Shown one piece after another: positions 1-8,476 of a stretch of 59,294 nucleotides of DNA (positions are counted from its first letter, which is position 1; each line of letters starts with the position of its first letter). The stretch spans positions 1 to 59,294 of the forward strand of contig JAFTNJ010000032.1 of NCBI GenBank assembly GCA_017451915.1. The letters are read 5' to 3'. The stretch comes from Clostridia bacterium. GTDB taxonomy: Bacteria > Bacillota > Clostridia > Oscillospirales > CAG-272. The translations under genes were made by a program, and so were the position numbers. The notes beneath the pieces were generated by a model, which worked only from the letters and a program-made list of their open reading frames with translations, was not told where the DNA came from and made no database searches.

Positions 1-7
1 AACATAA

Positions 8-123
8 GCCTTCTCCTGTGGGAGAAGGGGGACCACCGTAGGTGGTGGATGAGGAGTTACTTTAGAATTAGAACACCTCATCCGGCAGCCTTCGGCTGCC
101 ACCTTCCCCCACTGGGGAAGGCT
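8..123. repeat. MITE-like inverted repeat
   Basis: The two ends are near-complementary: a left arm with CCTTCTCC and GGAGAAGG followed by GGTGGATGAGG, and a right arm with CCTCATCC followed by CCACCTTCCCC and GGGGAAGGCTT. The centre carries a small AGCCTTCGGCT hairpin. The layout parallels the element at 20355-20478, which suggests a non-coding palindromic element family. No transposase is present. Confidence 0.55.
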
Positions 124-186
124 TACTGTTGTTTGCGCTCTTGATTATGGAGGGGGAGTTTGCTCAAAACTTTTGCAAAGCAAAAG

Positions 187-259
187 CCAGCGGCTTGAGC
201 CGCTGGCCGGTCCTATTGGGCTTTTAGCCCTCGTGCATACCACCCGTTTGACGGGTGGT
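187..259. repeat. cluster of three hairpins
   Basis: Three perfect short hairpins lie in the gene-free stretch before 265: CCAGCGGC/GCCGCTGG (187-206), GGGC/GCCC (218-230) and ACCACCCG/CGGGTGGT (239-259). None has a good T-run for the leftward gene ending at 265. Closely spaced hairpins of this kind resemble ends of IS200/IS605-type or REP-like elements; that link is inference. Confidence 0.4.
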
Positions 260-264
260 TATGA

Positions 265-879
265 TTATTCCATTCCCTTGATCAGATCAGCCAACGCCTC
301 GGCAAAGCCCTTGACGGGGAGGGCGGAGGTGTTGATGCAAAGATCGTAGTTGGCGTGACGTCCCCATTTTTGTCCCGTGTAGTAGGTGTAGTAATGGGAG
401 CGGTTTTTGTCCACCTTGCGGATCATCTTTTCCATTTCCTTGTCGGAAAGATGCTCCTCCACCTCTGCCTTCTCACGGCAACGCTTGATCTTGCTTTCCA
501 TGTCCGCGTAAACAAAGATCCGCAGGGGATTGTGATCCTTCAGGATATAGTCGGCGCAACGGCCAACGATGACGCAATCGGATTTCTCGGCCATTTCCCG
601 CAGTACGTTTGCCTGCTCGGCGTAAACCGAGGTCTGTTGCTTTACCATATAATCCGAGTTGGAGGTATGCAACGTGCGGCCCACGGTGATGGGGAAGTAG
701 ATGCCGGGCTTTTGCTCCACGATTTGACGGACGTAGCCCTCGGCCAGCTGGGTGCGGCGGGAGATCTCCTCAATGATCTCCTTGTCATAGTAGGCAATAT
801 TCAAATGCTCGGCCAGGCGTTTTCCCAATTCACGCCCTCCGCTGCCAAATTCACGTCCAATGGTGATCACTTTGTTCAT
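265..879 (-). CDS. cytidylate kinase-like family protein
   Basis: 204 aa. It opens with MNKVITIGREFGSGGRELG, whose GREFGSGG segment is the P-loop-like nucleotide-binding start typical of the cytidylate kinase-like family (Cytidylate_kin2). Further family marks are the IVGRCADYIL segment near residue 105 and a basic region rich in R and K around 130-165. Such proteins are predicted cytosolic nucleotide-binding kinases; the substrate is not proven and the length is close to that family rather than to classical Cmk (about 220-230 aa). The ATG at 879 is preceded by GGAAGGGAG. It is monocistronic with its own promoter at 919-947. Confidence 0.8.
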   Translation of the reverse strand: MNKVITIGREFGSGGRELGKRLAEHLNIAYYDKEIIEEISRRTQLAEGYVRQIVEQKPGIYFPITVGRTLHTSNSDYMVKQQTSVYAEQANVLREMAEKSDCVIVGRCADYILKDHNPLRIFVYADMESKIKRCREKAEVEEHLSDKEMEKMIRKVDKNRSHYYTYYTGQKWGRHANYDLCINTSALPVKGFAEALADLIKGME

Positions 880-918
880 GCGCTTGCTCCCTTCCGTTTG
901 CGGTTTGGTTCTGTCTTT

Positions 919-947
919 ATTATATCCTTTTTCAAGAATTTTGTCAA
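919..947 (-). promoter_or_regulatory. promoter of the cytidylate kinase-like gene
   Basis: On the minus strand TTGACA (942-947) and TATAAT (919-924) are separated by 17 nt, a perfect housekeeping sigma promoter upstream of the ATG at 879. Confidence 0.8.
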
Positions 948-960
948 GAGGGAAATGAGA

Positions 961-1845
961 TCAGTGCCAAGTCAGGATCCGCTCGCCGTCAAACAGCAGG
1001 ATTCCCAGGCCGTTGCCCAGCTTGTTGCCCTCCAGCAAAAATTGCTTGATGTTCCGCCGGAGCGACGAGTCCTCGGGGGCATGGCGCAGGTTTTCCTCGG
1101 AGAAGGGAAGGGAGAAGATCCGCCAGAAGTCGGCGTTGTCCTCTTGCTCCTTGGTATGGATCACTTCAAACATCCGGTAAAAGGTCTCCATATTGGAGCC
1201 CTTCTTAAAGAGGGCGGAGGTGGGGGGATAGAACAGCCAGGAGTTGCAGATCACGGGCAGGATGCCGTCCTTGCGGAAGTCCTTAAAAAAGTCGTAAGCC
1301 TGCTTGAGAGAGTCCACCACGTCCTCCGCCAACAGAGGGCCGCTGGAGGGAATGTGACATTTGCACACCAATTCGTCCTTGACCAACAGATCCTTGTAGG
1401 AATCCAAGGGGAAGGGCTTGCACTCGTACTGTAAACGCCCCAGGGCAAAGAGCTCCATGCGGAAGAAGCGGGGATACCAATGCCCCACAAAGGTTCCCCA
1501 AATGCCGTGAAGATCCTTACATTCCACCAGCTTGTATTTCAGATCGGCAAAGGTATTCCAGTAGATCTCCTCGGAAATGCCTTGCTCGGCGTAGCGATAG
1601 CGCAGGGGCAGGGTGCAGAGAAGCAGGAAGATCAGCTCCATCGTATAGAAGGAAATGCCGCTCTCATCTGCGATCGCCTGTAAATGCGTGCGGTATTCCA
1701 GGTCCTGCCGCTCCAGCATTTGCTCCATGGCCAAAAAGAGCCGCGGACGGTAGACGGGAGAGGTGAGCAGGGCGGCCGTGGGGGCTTCCAGGGCTTGAAT
1801 GGCCTCCTTGGGGAACTGTAATTTTTCTTCAACGTAGCGTAGCAT
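961..1845 (-). CDS. acyltransferase with GNAT-like C-terminal domain (DUF5596-like)
   Basis: 294 aa, starting at the ATG at 1845 because GGAGGA sits 7 nt upstream; an in-frame ATG at 1863 has no comparable site. The N-terminal half is helical. The C-terminal half carries CHIPSSGPL (about 195-203), a long helix with SLKQAYDFF, then CNSWLFYPP, LFKKGSNM and a closing GNGLGILLFDG. That order resembles the NAT_N plus GNAT_C acyltransferase family common in Clostridia. Substrate unknown; a cytosolic acyl transfer role is inferred from the fold. It stands alone, divergent from the BNR-repeat gene. Confidence 0.6.
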   Translation of the reverse strand: MLRYVEEKLQFPKEAIQALEAPTAALLTSPVYRPRLFLAMEQMLERQDLEYRTHLQAIADESGISFYTMELIFLLLCTLPLRYRYAEQGISEEIYWNTFADLKYKLVECKDLHGIWGTFVGHWYPRFFRMELFALGRLQYECKPFPLDSYKDLLVKDELVCKCHIPSSGPLLAEDVVDSLKQAYDFFKDFRKDGILPVICNSWLFYPPTSALFKKGSNMETFYRMFEVIHTKEQEDNADFWRIFSLPFSEENLRHAPEDSSLRRNIKQFLLEGNKLGNGLGILLFDGERILTWH

Positions 1846-1879
1846 AAATGTGTCCTCCGTCATGGGATTCGATACTGCT

Positions 1880-1908
1880 ATTATAGACCCTTTTGCGGCG
1901 TTTGTCAA
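1880..1908 (-). promoter_or_regulatory. promoter of the acyltransferase gene
   Basis: Minus strand TTGACA (1903-1908), 17-nt spacer, TATAAT (1880-1885). It is back to back with the rightward promoter at 1952-1980. Confidence 0.8.
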
Positions 1909-1951
1909 TACGGAATTGCAAGGACGAGGGGATTTTCCTTTGGGGGACATA

Positions 1952-1980
1952 TTGACTTTCCCTTTTTGCCGTGCTATAAT
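1952..1980 (+). promoter_or_regulatory. promoter of the BNR-repeat/TIM-barrel pair
   Basis: TTGACT (1952-1957), 17 nt, TATAAT (1975-1980), 36 nt before the ATG at 2017. Confidence 0.8.
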
Positions 1981-2016
1981 GAAAGCGCTGAATTTTGCCT
2001 TCAAAGGAGCATGGAT

Positions 2017-3318
2017 ATGAAGCTGCGGTTAGGAAAAGAGCGTGTGATCGTTCAAGGGATCCGTCCCGAGGAAAAGCTGTGGGGCCCCTATCAGTTCCCC
2101 CAGTCCTTTGACTTGGGAGATCGCTTGGTGGTATCGGTGCACGTGGAAAACGACAACATTAAGACCTTTGGTCTGCCTCAACGCTGGTTTGAGAGCCGGG
2201 ACAAGGGCTTGACGTGGCATGAGGTTGATCCCTCGATTTGCGCCGAATGCGGCTTGAAATTGCCTAACGGAGACCGTATCTATTTTCCTCCCGAGTCGGG
2301 AGTGGATCTCTCGGACTACAAATTTACGCCTTTCCATAAGCTGACCCCGGGGTATGATTTTTCAAAGCAAGCGGAGGAGGGGACGCTCCCCGTGCAGGAC
2401 GGCGTGACCGCGTGGTTTGGCGGCACGGTGATTCGCGGCTACAACGCCGACCGTCTGCCTCCAAGCCTTGCCAAAAAGGAATGGAAGGTTTGCCGCCTGA
2501 AGGCCGGGGAGAGCGAGCCTATCATCGAATACGCCAAGCTGGATTGGCCCATGCTCACCCGCGTGGTGCATCAGGACAAGGGCAAGGCCCCCATCCTCAA
2601 GCCCATCTTCCCCAAGGGAACGCCCCGCATCGGCCCCGACGGTGCCGTTTGGATCACCTGTTATTCGGGGGAGGGGCATCTCGATCCCGCCACGGGACGC
2701 TATTCGCCTTATTATTCGACCCAGATCTTCCGTTCCGAGGATATGGGAAAGAGCTTTGTTCTTCACGCCAACATGGAGTATCCCGCCGACGGTAGCGAGC
2801 TTTACCCCTACCAGAGCGGTGGCTTTAGCGACAGTGACATTGCCTTTATGGAGGACGGCTCCATCGTTTGGTTCATGCGCTCGGCGTGGATGGCATCCAC
2901 GGGCTACGAGTGGGCGCCCATGTATATGGCGCGCTCCGAGGACATGGGCAAAACCTGGTCAAAGCCAAAGCCCTTTGCCCCCGTAGGCGTCTTTCCCCGC
3001 ACCTGCCGTTTGGGCTGCGGCGCGACCCTGGTCTGCTACGCCCGTCCCGGGATTTACGTGAGCGGCTGCATTGATGGCAAGGGTCTGGATTGGGGAGAGC
3101 CGCTGGAGGTCATGACCAACGGGGATCGCAGTCACCTTGCCAATATCAGGATCGAGGACCCCGTCTTCCACGAATGGGACGGGGCAGGGAACAACCCCAC
3201 CATTCTTGCCACGGGCTACGATACGGCTTTGCTCTTTTACAGTGATTTTTACTATCCCGATGCCGAAGGGATCAAGCGCAAGAGCATTCTTTGCGTTCCC
3301 ATTACGGTGGAGCCATAG
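2017..3318 (+). CDS. BNR/Asp-box repeat protein, sialidase-like fold
   Basis: 433 aa. The ATG at 2017 is chosen over that at 2011 because AAAGGAG (2003-2009) then has a 7-nt spacing. At least three Asp-box motifs (S-x-D-x-G-x-[TS]-[WF]) are visible: SRDKGLTW near residue 60, SEDMGKSF near 244 and SEDMGKTW near 307. These mark six-bladed beta-propellers of sialidases and related glycosidases. No signal peptide is visible, so it is predicted cytosolic, unlike secreted sialidases. The Arg triad and Tyr/Glu of true sialidases cannot be confirmed by eye, so 'sialidase' is only a fold label. The next gene follows after 9 nt, so the two are co-transcribed; together they suggest catabolism of a sugar-derived compound. 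Confidence 0.7.
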   Translation: MKLRLGKERVIVQGIRPEEKLWGPYQFPQSFDLGDRLVVSVHVENDNIKTFGLPQRWFESRDKGLTWHEVDPSICAECGLKLPNGDRIYFPPESGVDLSDYKFTPFHKLTPGYDFSKQAEEGTLPVQDGVTAWFGGTVIRGYNADRLPPSLAKKEWKVCRLKAGESEPIIEYAKLDWPMLTRVVHQDKGKAPILKPIFPKGTPRIGPDGAVWITCYSGEGHLDPATGRYSPYYSTQIFRSEDMGKSFVLHANMEYPADGSELYPYQSGGFSDSDIAFMEDGSIVWFMRSAWMASTGYEWAPMYMARSEDMGKTWSKPKPFAPVGVFPRTCRLGCGATLVCYARPGIYVSGCIDGKGLDWGEPLEVMTNGDRSHLANIRIEDPVFHEWDGAGNNPTILATGYDTALLFYSDFYYPDAEGIKRKSILCVPITVEP

Positions 3319-3327
3319 GAGGTGGAT

Positions 3328-4164
3328 ATGAAAAAGCAATTTGGTATCAACGTAGGAGCAGGTTATGAGGAGCCCTATGACCGTTTGATCTCTTATATCC
3401 GACAAGCGGGATTTGACGCTTGCTTTACCCCTTGGAACGAGGATTCTCCCGTGGAAGAATGGGCGGAATGTATTGCCAAGGAGGGGCTGATCTATCAGTC
3501 GATCCACGCGCCCTTCCATAGGATCTACGATCTGTGGGAGGACGCCGGAGAAGCCGGGGAGCGTCGGCTGGCTCTCCTTTTTGCCTGCCTGCGGGATTGC
3601 AAGCGGGCCGGAGTTCCCATTATGGTGACGCATCCCATCATTGGCATGGAACGGCACACTCCCACCGAGTTGGGTGTCCGTCGCTTTGCGGCGTTGGTGG
3701 AGGAGGCCGAGCGGCTGGGTGTTTGCGTTGCTCTGGAGAATCTGGAGGGCGAGGAATACCTGGCACTCCTCATGGAGCGGCTGGGAAAGTCCTCTATGGT
3801 GGGCTTTTGTTGGGATACGGGACACGAGCTTTGCTACAACAATGGCAAGGATATGTTGGCTCTCTACGGCAAAAAGCTGGTGGCAACCCACCTCAACGAT
3901 AATATGGGCCGCACCGATCCCACGGTGAATATCACATGGCACGATGATGCCCACATGCTTCCCCTGGACGGGATTGCCGATTGGGCAGGGATCATGCATC
4001 GCCTCCGCCGGGAGCGCTACGATGGGATCCTAACCTTTGAGCTCAAGCGTTGTAACAATCCCGGACGGCACACCAACGATGCCTACGAGCAAATGAGTGC
4101 CCCGGAATTCTATTGCAACGCCTACGAGCGAGCCTGTCGCGTAGCGGCCCTGGCAAACGAATAA
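3328..4164 (+). CDS. sugar phosphate isomerase/epimerase family protein (TIM barrel)
   Basis: 278 aa. Start at the ATG at 3328, with AGGAGG at 3317-3322 overlapping the end of the upstream gene. Features of the xylose-isomerase-like TIM barrel family (AP_endonuc_2) are visible: SIHAPF near 59-64, THPIIG near 97-102, ALENLEGEE near 135 with a metal-ligand Glu, FCWDTGHELC near 158, THLNDN near 190 with metal-binding His/Asp, and LTFELK near 235. The likely role is isomerisation or epimerisation of a keto-sugar, or a related metal-dependent reaction in the cytosol. It shares an operon with the BNR-repeat protein and is followed by a hairpin terminator at 4177. Confidence 0.8.
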   Translation: MKKQFGINVGAGYEEPYDRLISYIRQAGFDACFTPWNEDSPVEEWAECIAKEGLIYQSIHAPFHRIYDLWEDAGEAGERRLALLFACLRDCKRAGVPIMVTHPIIGMERHTPTELGVRRFAALVEEAERLGVCVALENLEGEEYLALLMERLGKSSMVGFCWDTGHELCYNNGKDMLALYGKKLVATHLNDNMGRTDPTVNITWHDDAHMLPLDGIADWAGIMHRLRRERYDGILTFELKRCNNPGRHTNDAYEQMSAPEFYCNAYERACRVAALANE

Positions 4165-4176
4165 CAAAATCTTATC

Positions 4177-4215
4177 ACCGCCATCTCCCAAGGCTCTGGG
4201 GATGGCGGTCTTTTT
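4177..4215 (+). terminator. rho-independent terminator
   Basis: ACCGCCATC pairs with GATGGCGGT (4177-4209), followed by CTTTTT. It closes the two-gene unit 2017-4164. Confidence 0.8.
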
Positions 4216-4258
4216 GTATGCTTTTTTATTTGGTTCCATGAAAAATCTGTCAAAGGTA

Positions 4259-4287
4259 TTGCTTTTTGGCCTTTTTTTTGCTATAAT
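4259..4287 (+). promoter_or_regulatory. promoter of the SCP2-like/aminotransferase pair
   Basis: TTGCTT (4259-4264), 17 nt, TATAAT (4282-4287). Confidence 0.65.
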
Positions 4288-4345
4288 GAGACTGAAGAAT
4301 TGTTTGTAAAAGCAAGGATGATTCTGCTATGAAAAGAGGTTGGAT

Positions 4346-5101
4346 ATGAAAGACGAACGCGTATTGGCGCAATGCAATCTGTTTGGAATTTTGGGAGCCA
4401 TCCCCATGCTGTTGGAGTTGGATCCCGCCGCACGGCGTCTGGTAAAAAAGAAGAAGATCTCCATCGGTTTTGCGGTCAAGGACGGTCCCCGTGCCACCCT
4501 GGCCTTTGAAAACGGCAACGCCGAGCTGACCGAGGGAGTAGAGAAGTGCAGCATCAAGCTGCCCTTTGCCTCCTGCCAAAAGTTCAACGGAATGATCGAC
4601 GGCACGGTTACGCCGATCCCTACCGTGGGGATCTGGCACGCGGGCTTTTTGCTCGGTCCCTTCAAAAAGCTGACCGATCTGCTTACCAAATATCTGCGTC
4701 CCTCCCCGGAGGATCTGGCCGATCCTGTTTTCTTTGAGCGTTCCACCACGCTCATGCTCCACGTGATTGCCGGGGCCATTGCCGAGATTGGCAACCATGA
4801 CAAGATTGGACGCTTCTCGGCCTCCAACATTGTCAATGGCACGGTGAAGATCGGTATTGGAGAGGAGCTGGCCGTGGGCATTCGCGTCAAGGAGCACCAA
4901 CTCACCGCCCTGCATTACGCCCCCGAGGAAAGCCTTTCCGAAATGATCTTTGATTCCTTTGAAACCGCCAGAGATCTGTTTGACGGCAAGATCAACGCCA
5001 TTGCCGCCGTGGGCTTGGGGAACGTGCGAATTGCGGGAATGATCTCCCAGGTGGATAATATCAACCGCATTTTGGATCGGGTTGCCCTGTACCTTCAATG
5101 A
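4346..5101 (+). CDS. SCP2-like (sterol carrier protein 2 fold) protein, function unknown
   Basis: 251 aa. ATG at 4346 with AGAGG 6 nt upstream. The sequence looks like two SCP2-type halves: an N-terminal half with ISIGFAVKDG...ATLAFENG and FNGMIDGTVTPIP (about 40-90), and a C-terminal half with VKIGIGEELAVGIRVKEHQL, then FDSFETARDLFDGKINAIAAVGLGN and ISQVDNINRILDRVALYL (about 205-250). The D-G-K-x-N-x-x-x-x-x-G-x-G pattern recalls SCP2 lipid-binding domains. No signal peptide. The stop overlaps the region just before the aminotransferase start, so the two are coupled; a hydrophobic-ligand or substrate-carrier role is inference only. Confidence 0.5.
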   Translation: MKDERVLAQCNLFGILGAIPMLLELDPAARRLVKKKKISIGFAVKDGPRATLAFENGNAELTEGVEKCSIKLPFASCQKFNGMIDGTVTPIPTVGIWHAGFLLGPFKKLTDLLTKYLRPSPEDLADPVFFERSTTLMLHVIAGAIAEIGNHDKIGRFSASNIVNGTVKIGIGEELAVGIRVKEHQLTALHYAPEESLSEMIFDSFETARDLFDGKINAIAAVGLGNVRIAGMISQVDNINRILDRVALYLQ

Positions 5102-5115
5102 GAGGAGAAGAAATT

Positions 5116-6369
5116 ATGCATAAAATCAACGATTATACCAAGAGCCGCGAGGCCTTTGCCCGCGCCGTAAAGGTGATCCCCTCGGGCATTTACGGACACC
5201 AGGGCCCCGCCGAGGGCTGCTACGTTCCCGTAGAGGCCTTCCCCCTGTTCTCCTCCCGTGCCCAAGGCTCCTATCTTTGGGATCTGGATGGCAATCGCTT
5301 TATTGACTATATGTGCGCCTACGGTCCCAACATTCTGGGCTATCACGATCCCGACGTAGACGAGGCGGCGGCACAGCAACGGGCAATTTCGGATTGCACC
5401 ACACTTCCCAACACCAAGATGATCGATTTTGCCGATCTGTTGGTGGATACCGTTGCCAGCGCCGATTGGGCCTTCTTTGCCAAGAACGGAAACGACGTAA
5501 CCACCCTGGCCGTAATGACCGCCCGCGCCTATACCCATCGCAAAAAGATCGTCTTTTTCAAGGGCTATTATCACGGCGTGGCTCCCTGGACCCAAAAGAT
5601 TGACTACGCCGGTGTGATCGAAGAGGACGTGGCGCACAACATCTACGTGGAATGGAACAATTTTGAGCAGCTGCAGGAGGTTTTTGAAACCTACAAGGGT
5701 GAGATTGCCGCGGTGATCAGCCAGCCCTATATGCACGGCAATTTTGCCGACAACGTGCTTCCCGCCTACGGCTTCTGGCAACGGGTACGCAATCTTTGCA
5801 CCGAGCAGGGAGCCGTGCTGATCGTGGACGACGTCCGCGCGGGCTTCCGTCTGGATCTGGCGGGCTCGGATCATTACTTTGGCTTTGAGGCCGACCTCAT
5901 CTGCTTCTGTAAGGCTCTGGCCAACGGCTATAACGTCAGCGCCCTGTGTGGAAAGGACTTCCTCAAAAACACGGTTTCCTCCATGTCCTACACCGGCTCC
6001 TACTGGCTCTCCGCCGTGCCCTTTGCCGCGGGGATTGCCTGCATTGAAAAGATGAAGCGGCTGAATTTGCCCAAGCTCCTGATCGAGAAGGGAACTCTGC
6101 TCAAGCGCGGCCTGGAGGAGGTGGCGCAAAAGCACGGCTATGACCTGCGCGTTACCGGTGTGCCTTCTCTCTTCTACCTGCGCCTTGCCGACGATCCTTC
6201 CCTGCGTTTGCACCAGGCCTGGATTGCCGAGTGTGTCAAGCGGGGCGTCTTCTTTACCAATCACCACAACCACTTTATCAACGCCGCGCTGACCGAGGAG
6301 GATATTCGCGAGACGGTAGAGATTGCCGACGAGGCCTTTGCCGCCCTTGGAGACCGGATGGAGGACTGA
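5116..6369 (+). CDS. class III PLP-dependent aminotransferase, GSA-aminomutase-like
   Basis: 417 aa. The ATG at 5116 is preferred over that at 5098 because the GAGGAGA site lies between them. Family marks: LWDLDGNRFIDY (54-65), FFAKNGNDVTTLA (about 120-132), GYYHG (150-154), IVDDVRAGFR (236-245, with the PLP-pyridine Asp), and FCKALANGY, where K266 is the predicted Schiff-base lysine. FFAKNGNDV resembles the S-G-x-E/N-A region of glutamate-1-semialdehyde aminomutases and spore-coat polysaccharide transaminases. No heme-biosynthesis genes are nearby, so a role in amino-sugar or beta-amino-acid metabolism is more likely than tetrapyrrole synthesis. Coupled to the SCP2-like gene. Confidence 0.8.
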   Translation: MHKINDYTKSREAFARAVKVIPSGIYGHQGPAEGCYVPVEAFPLFSSRAQGSYLWDLDGNRFIDYMCAYGPNILGYHDPDVDEAAAQQRAISDCTTLPNTKMIDFADLLVDTVASADWAFFAKNGNDVTTLAVMTARAYTHRKKIVFFKGYYHGVAPWTQKIDYAGVIEEDVAHNIYVEWNNFEQLQEVFETYKGEIAAVISQPYMHGNFADNVLPAYGFWQRVRNLCTEQGAVLIVDDVRAGFRLDLAGSDHYFGFEADLICFCKALANGYNVSALCGKDFLKNTVSSMSYTGSYWLSAVPFAAGIACIEKMKRLNLPKLLIEKGTLLKRGLEEVAQKHGYDLRVTGVPSLFYLRLADDPSLRLHQAWIAECVKRGVFFTNHHNHFINAALTEEDIRETVEIADEAFAALGDRMED

Positions 6370-6439
6370 TCCTCAACGGTTATCGATCCTAAAAAATGCG
6401 GCAGATTCAATTTGTGCAAAAAAAAGCATCTTTTGTGCA

Positions 6440-6468
6440 TTGACAGCTTTTTTGGAATGTTTTATAAT
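6440..6468 (+). promoter_or_regulatory. promoter of the glycyl-radical enzyme operon
   Basis: TTGACA (6440-6445), 17 nt, TATAAT (6463-6468): a perfect consensus promoter. It shows that the glycyl-radical genes have their own transcription start. Confidence 0.85.
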
Positions 6469-6500
6469 GGAGCCGTAAAAAACGGTTCGGAGGTATTGCC

Positions 6501-8474
6501 ATGAATCAGGAATTATATCAATATTATATCGTTGACAGAGCGCACCGCGCTCTGCGCAAGCCCTTGGGGCGGGATCTTGGGGCCGAGTTTGCCTCTGCGG
6601 GTCTTTGTCCCGAGGAGCGGATGTGCCGCCGCTTTGAGATTGCCTGCGCGGCCGAAACGCCCGCGATTATGCCCTTTGAAAAGATCGTGATGCGTCGGAG
6701 CATTTCGGCGCTTCCCGACGTGTTTACCGAGGAGGAATGGGAGACCATCAAAAAGGATCCCTATATTCATGAACTGGGCTACGTTTCCAATTTGTCGCCC
6801 AACTATGAAAAGATCATTTGCAAAGGGCTTCTTGCGGTTTATGAGGAATCTTCCAAATATCAAAAGCGCGTGATCGATGCTTTGCTGGGTCTTTGTGACC
6901 GCTACCGCGCCGAAGCGGAAAAGCAGGGCAGAGAGGATCTGGCGGAGATATTCGGTCGGGTTCCGCGGCAGGGCGCTCGCAATTTCCGCGAGGCGTTGCA
7001 GTTCTTCCGTATTTTACATTTTTTCCTTTGGTTGGAGGGCAACTACCACAACACCGTGGGGCGCTTTGACCAGTATATGTACCCCTATTTCAAGCAGGAT
7101 ATGGACGCGGGGATCTACACAAGAGAGACCGCGTTGGAGCTTTTGGAGGATTTCTTCGTTTCTTTCAATAAGGATAGCGATCTTTACGTTGGCGTTCAGC
7201 AGGGCGACAACGGACAGAGCATGGTGTTGGGCGGCCTGACGCCCGACGGCACGGATGGCTTCAATCTGTTGTCCGAGCTTTGCCTGGAGGCCAGCTGTGA
7301 GCTGAAGGTTATTGACCCCAAGATCAATCTGCGGGTTTCCAAGAATACCCCTTTGTGGGTTTACGAAAAGGGAACCGAGCTGACAAAAGCCGGCTTGGGC
7401 TTTCCCCAGTATTCCAACGACGACGTGGTCATCAAGGGCTTGGAGCGTTTGGGATATGATCACGAGGATGCCGTCAACTACGTGGTGGCGGCTTGCTGGG
7501 AATTTATTATCCCCGGCTGCGGAAACGACATTCCCAATATTTCAGGGGTCAACTTCCCGCTTCTGGTGGATCGCGCGATCCGCGCCTACCTTCCCACGGG
7601 AGGCGATTTTGAGGGACTGATCGAAGAGACCCGTAAGAATATCCACGCCGAATGTGAGAGAAAGATACCGCTGTTTAAGAACGTGTGGTTTGTTCCTTCA
7701 CACCTCATGGATCTGTTGCGCGACGGCAAAAAGTACAACAACTTTGGCTTCCACGGTTGCGGAATCGCCTCTGCCGCCGACGCCTTGGCCGCCGTTAAGA
7801 CCTACGTATATGACGAAAAGAGCGTTTCGGCCGAGCGTTTGATTTCGGCTCTGGACGCGAATTTTGAGAACGATCCCGAGCTGTTGCACTTGCTCCGCTA
7901 TGAGGCTCCCAAAATGGGATGCGGCAAAGCCGTAGCCGATGACCTGGGCTTTTGGATCCTGGATACCTTTGCCGATGCTTTGGACGGCAAGACCAACGAT
8001 ATGGGCGGTATTTTCCGAGCCGGTACGGGCACGGCCATGAACTACCTTCTGCACGCTCGCAAGGTGGGGGCCACCGCCGACGGCAGACGGGCAGGGGAGG
8101 CCTACGGCACCAACTTCTCGCCCAGTCTGTTTGCTCCGGTGCCCGGTCCCTTGACCGACATTGAGTCCTTTACCGCCCACGATCTGACACGAACCATGAA
8201 CGGCGGTCCTCTGACGCTGGAATTTGACGGAAGCGTTTTTCAAAATCCCGATACGATCCGCAAGGTTGCCATGTTGGTCAAGCATTTTATTGACCGCGGC
8301 GGACATCAGCTGCAGCTCAACACGGTGGATCTTGACGCCTTGAAGGAAGCGCAAAAGGATCCCGAGGGCTACCGTCAGCTGGTGGTGCGCATCTGGGGCT
8401 GGTCGGCTTACTTTGTGGAATTGGATAAGGAATATCAGGATCACGTCATGGCGCGTCAGATGTACTCGGTGTAA
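6501..8474 (+). CDS. glycyl-radical enzyme, pyruvate-formate-lyase family
   Basis: 657 aa, ATG at 6501 with GGAGG 7 nt upstream. The C-terminal radical loop reads VVRIWGWSAYFVELD, placing the radical glycine at G633; most family members have R-V-x-G-[YF], so I-W-G-W is atypical. The thiyl cysteine is predicted as C332 in VVAACWEF, followed by E334: a Cys-x-Glu pair as in glycyl-radical eliminases (glycerol dehydratase, choline lyase, hydroxyproline dehydratase) rather than the Cys-Cys of PFL. The protein is over 100 residues shorter than most such enzymes (about 780-850 aa), mainly at the N-terminus. It acts in the anaerobic cytosol after activation by the next gene. A dehydratase or C-X lyase activity is inferred; the substrate is unknown. 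Confidence 0.85.
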   Translation: MNQELYQYYIVDRAHRALRKPLGRDLGAEFASAGLCPEERMCRRFEIACAAETPAIMPFEKIVMRRSISALPDVFTEEEWETIKKDPYIHELGYVSNLSPNYEKIICKGLLAVYEESSKYQKRVIDALLGLCDRYRAEAEKQGREDLAEIFGRVPRQGARNFREALQFFRILHFFLWLEGNYHNTVGRFDQYMYPYFKQDMDAGIYTRETALELLEDFFVSFNKDSDLYVGVQQGDNGQSMVLGGLTPDGTDGFNLLSELCLEASCELKVIDPKINLRVSKNTPLWVYEKGTELTKAGLGFPQYSNDDVVIKGLERLGYDHEDAVNYVVAACWEFIIPGCGNDIPNISGVNFPLLVDRAIRAYLPTGGDFEGLIEETRKNIHAECERKIPLFKNVWFVPSHLMDLLRDGKKYNNFGFHGCGIASAADALAAVKTYVYDEKSVSAERLISALDANFENDPELLHLLRYEAPKMGCGKAVADDLGFWILDTFADALDGKTNDMGGIFRAGTGTAMNYLLHARKVGATADGRRAGEAYGTNFSPSLFAPVPGPLTDIESFTAHDLTRTMNGGPLTLEFDGSVFQNPDTIRKVAMLVKHFIDRGGHQLQLNTVDLDALKEAQKDPEGYRQLVVRIWGWSAYFVELDKEYQDHVMARQMYSV

Positions 8475-8476
8475 CC

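Noticed and set aside
1-264. Transposase or insertion sequence at the left edge
   Set aside because: Only hairpins are present; no transposase coding capacity in the window.
5116-6369. hemL (glutamate-1-semialdehyde aminomutase)
   Set aside because: Related fold, but no heme genes are nearby and the substrate-binding region differs; kept as a GSA-aminomutase-like transaminase.
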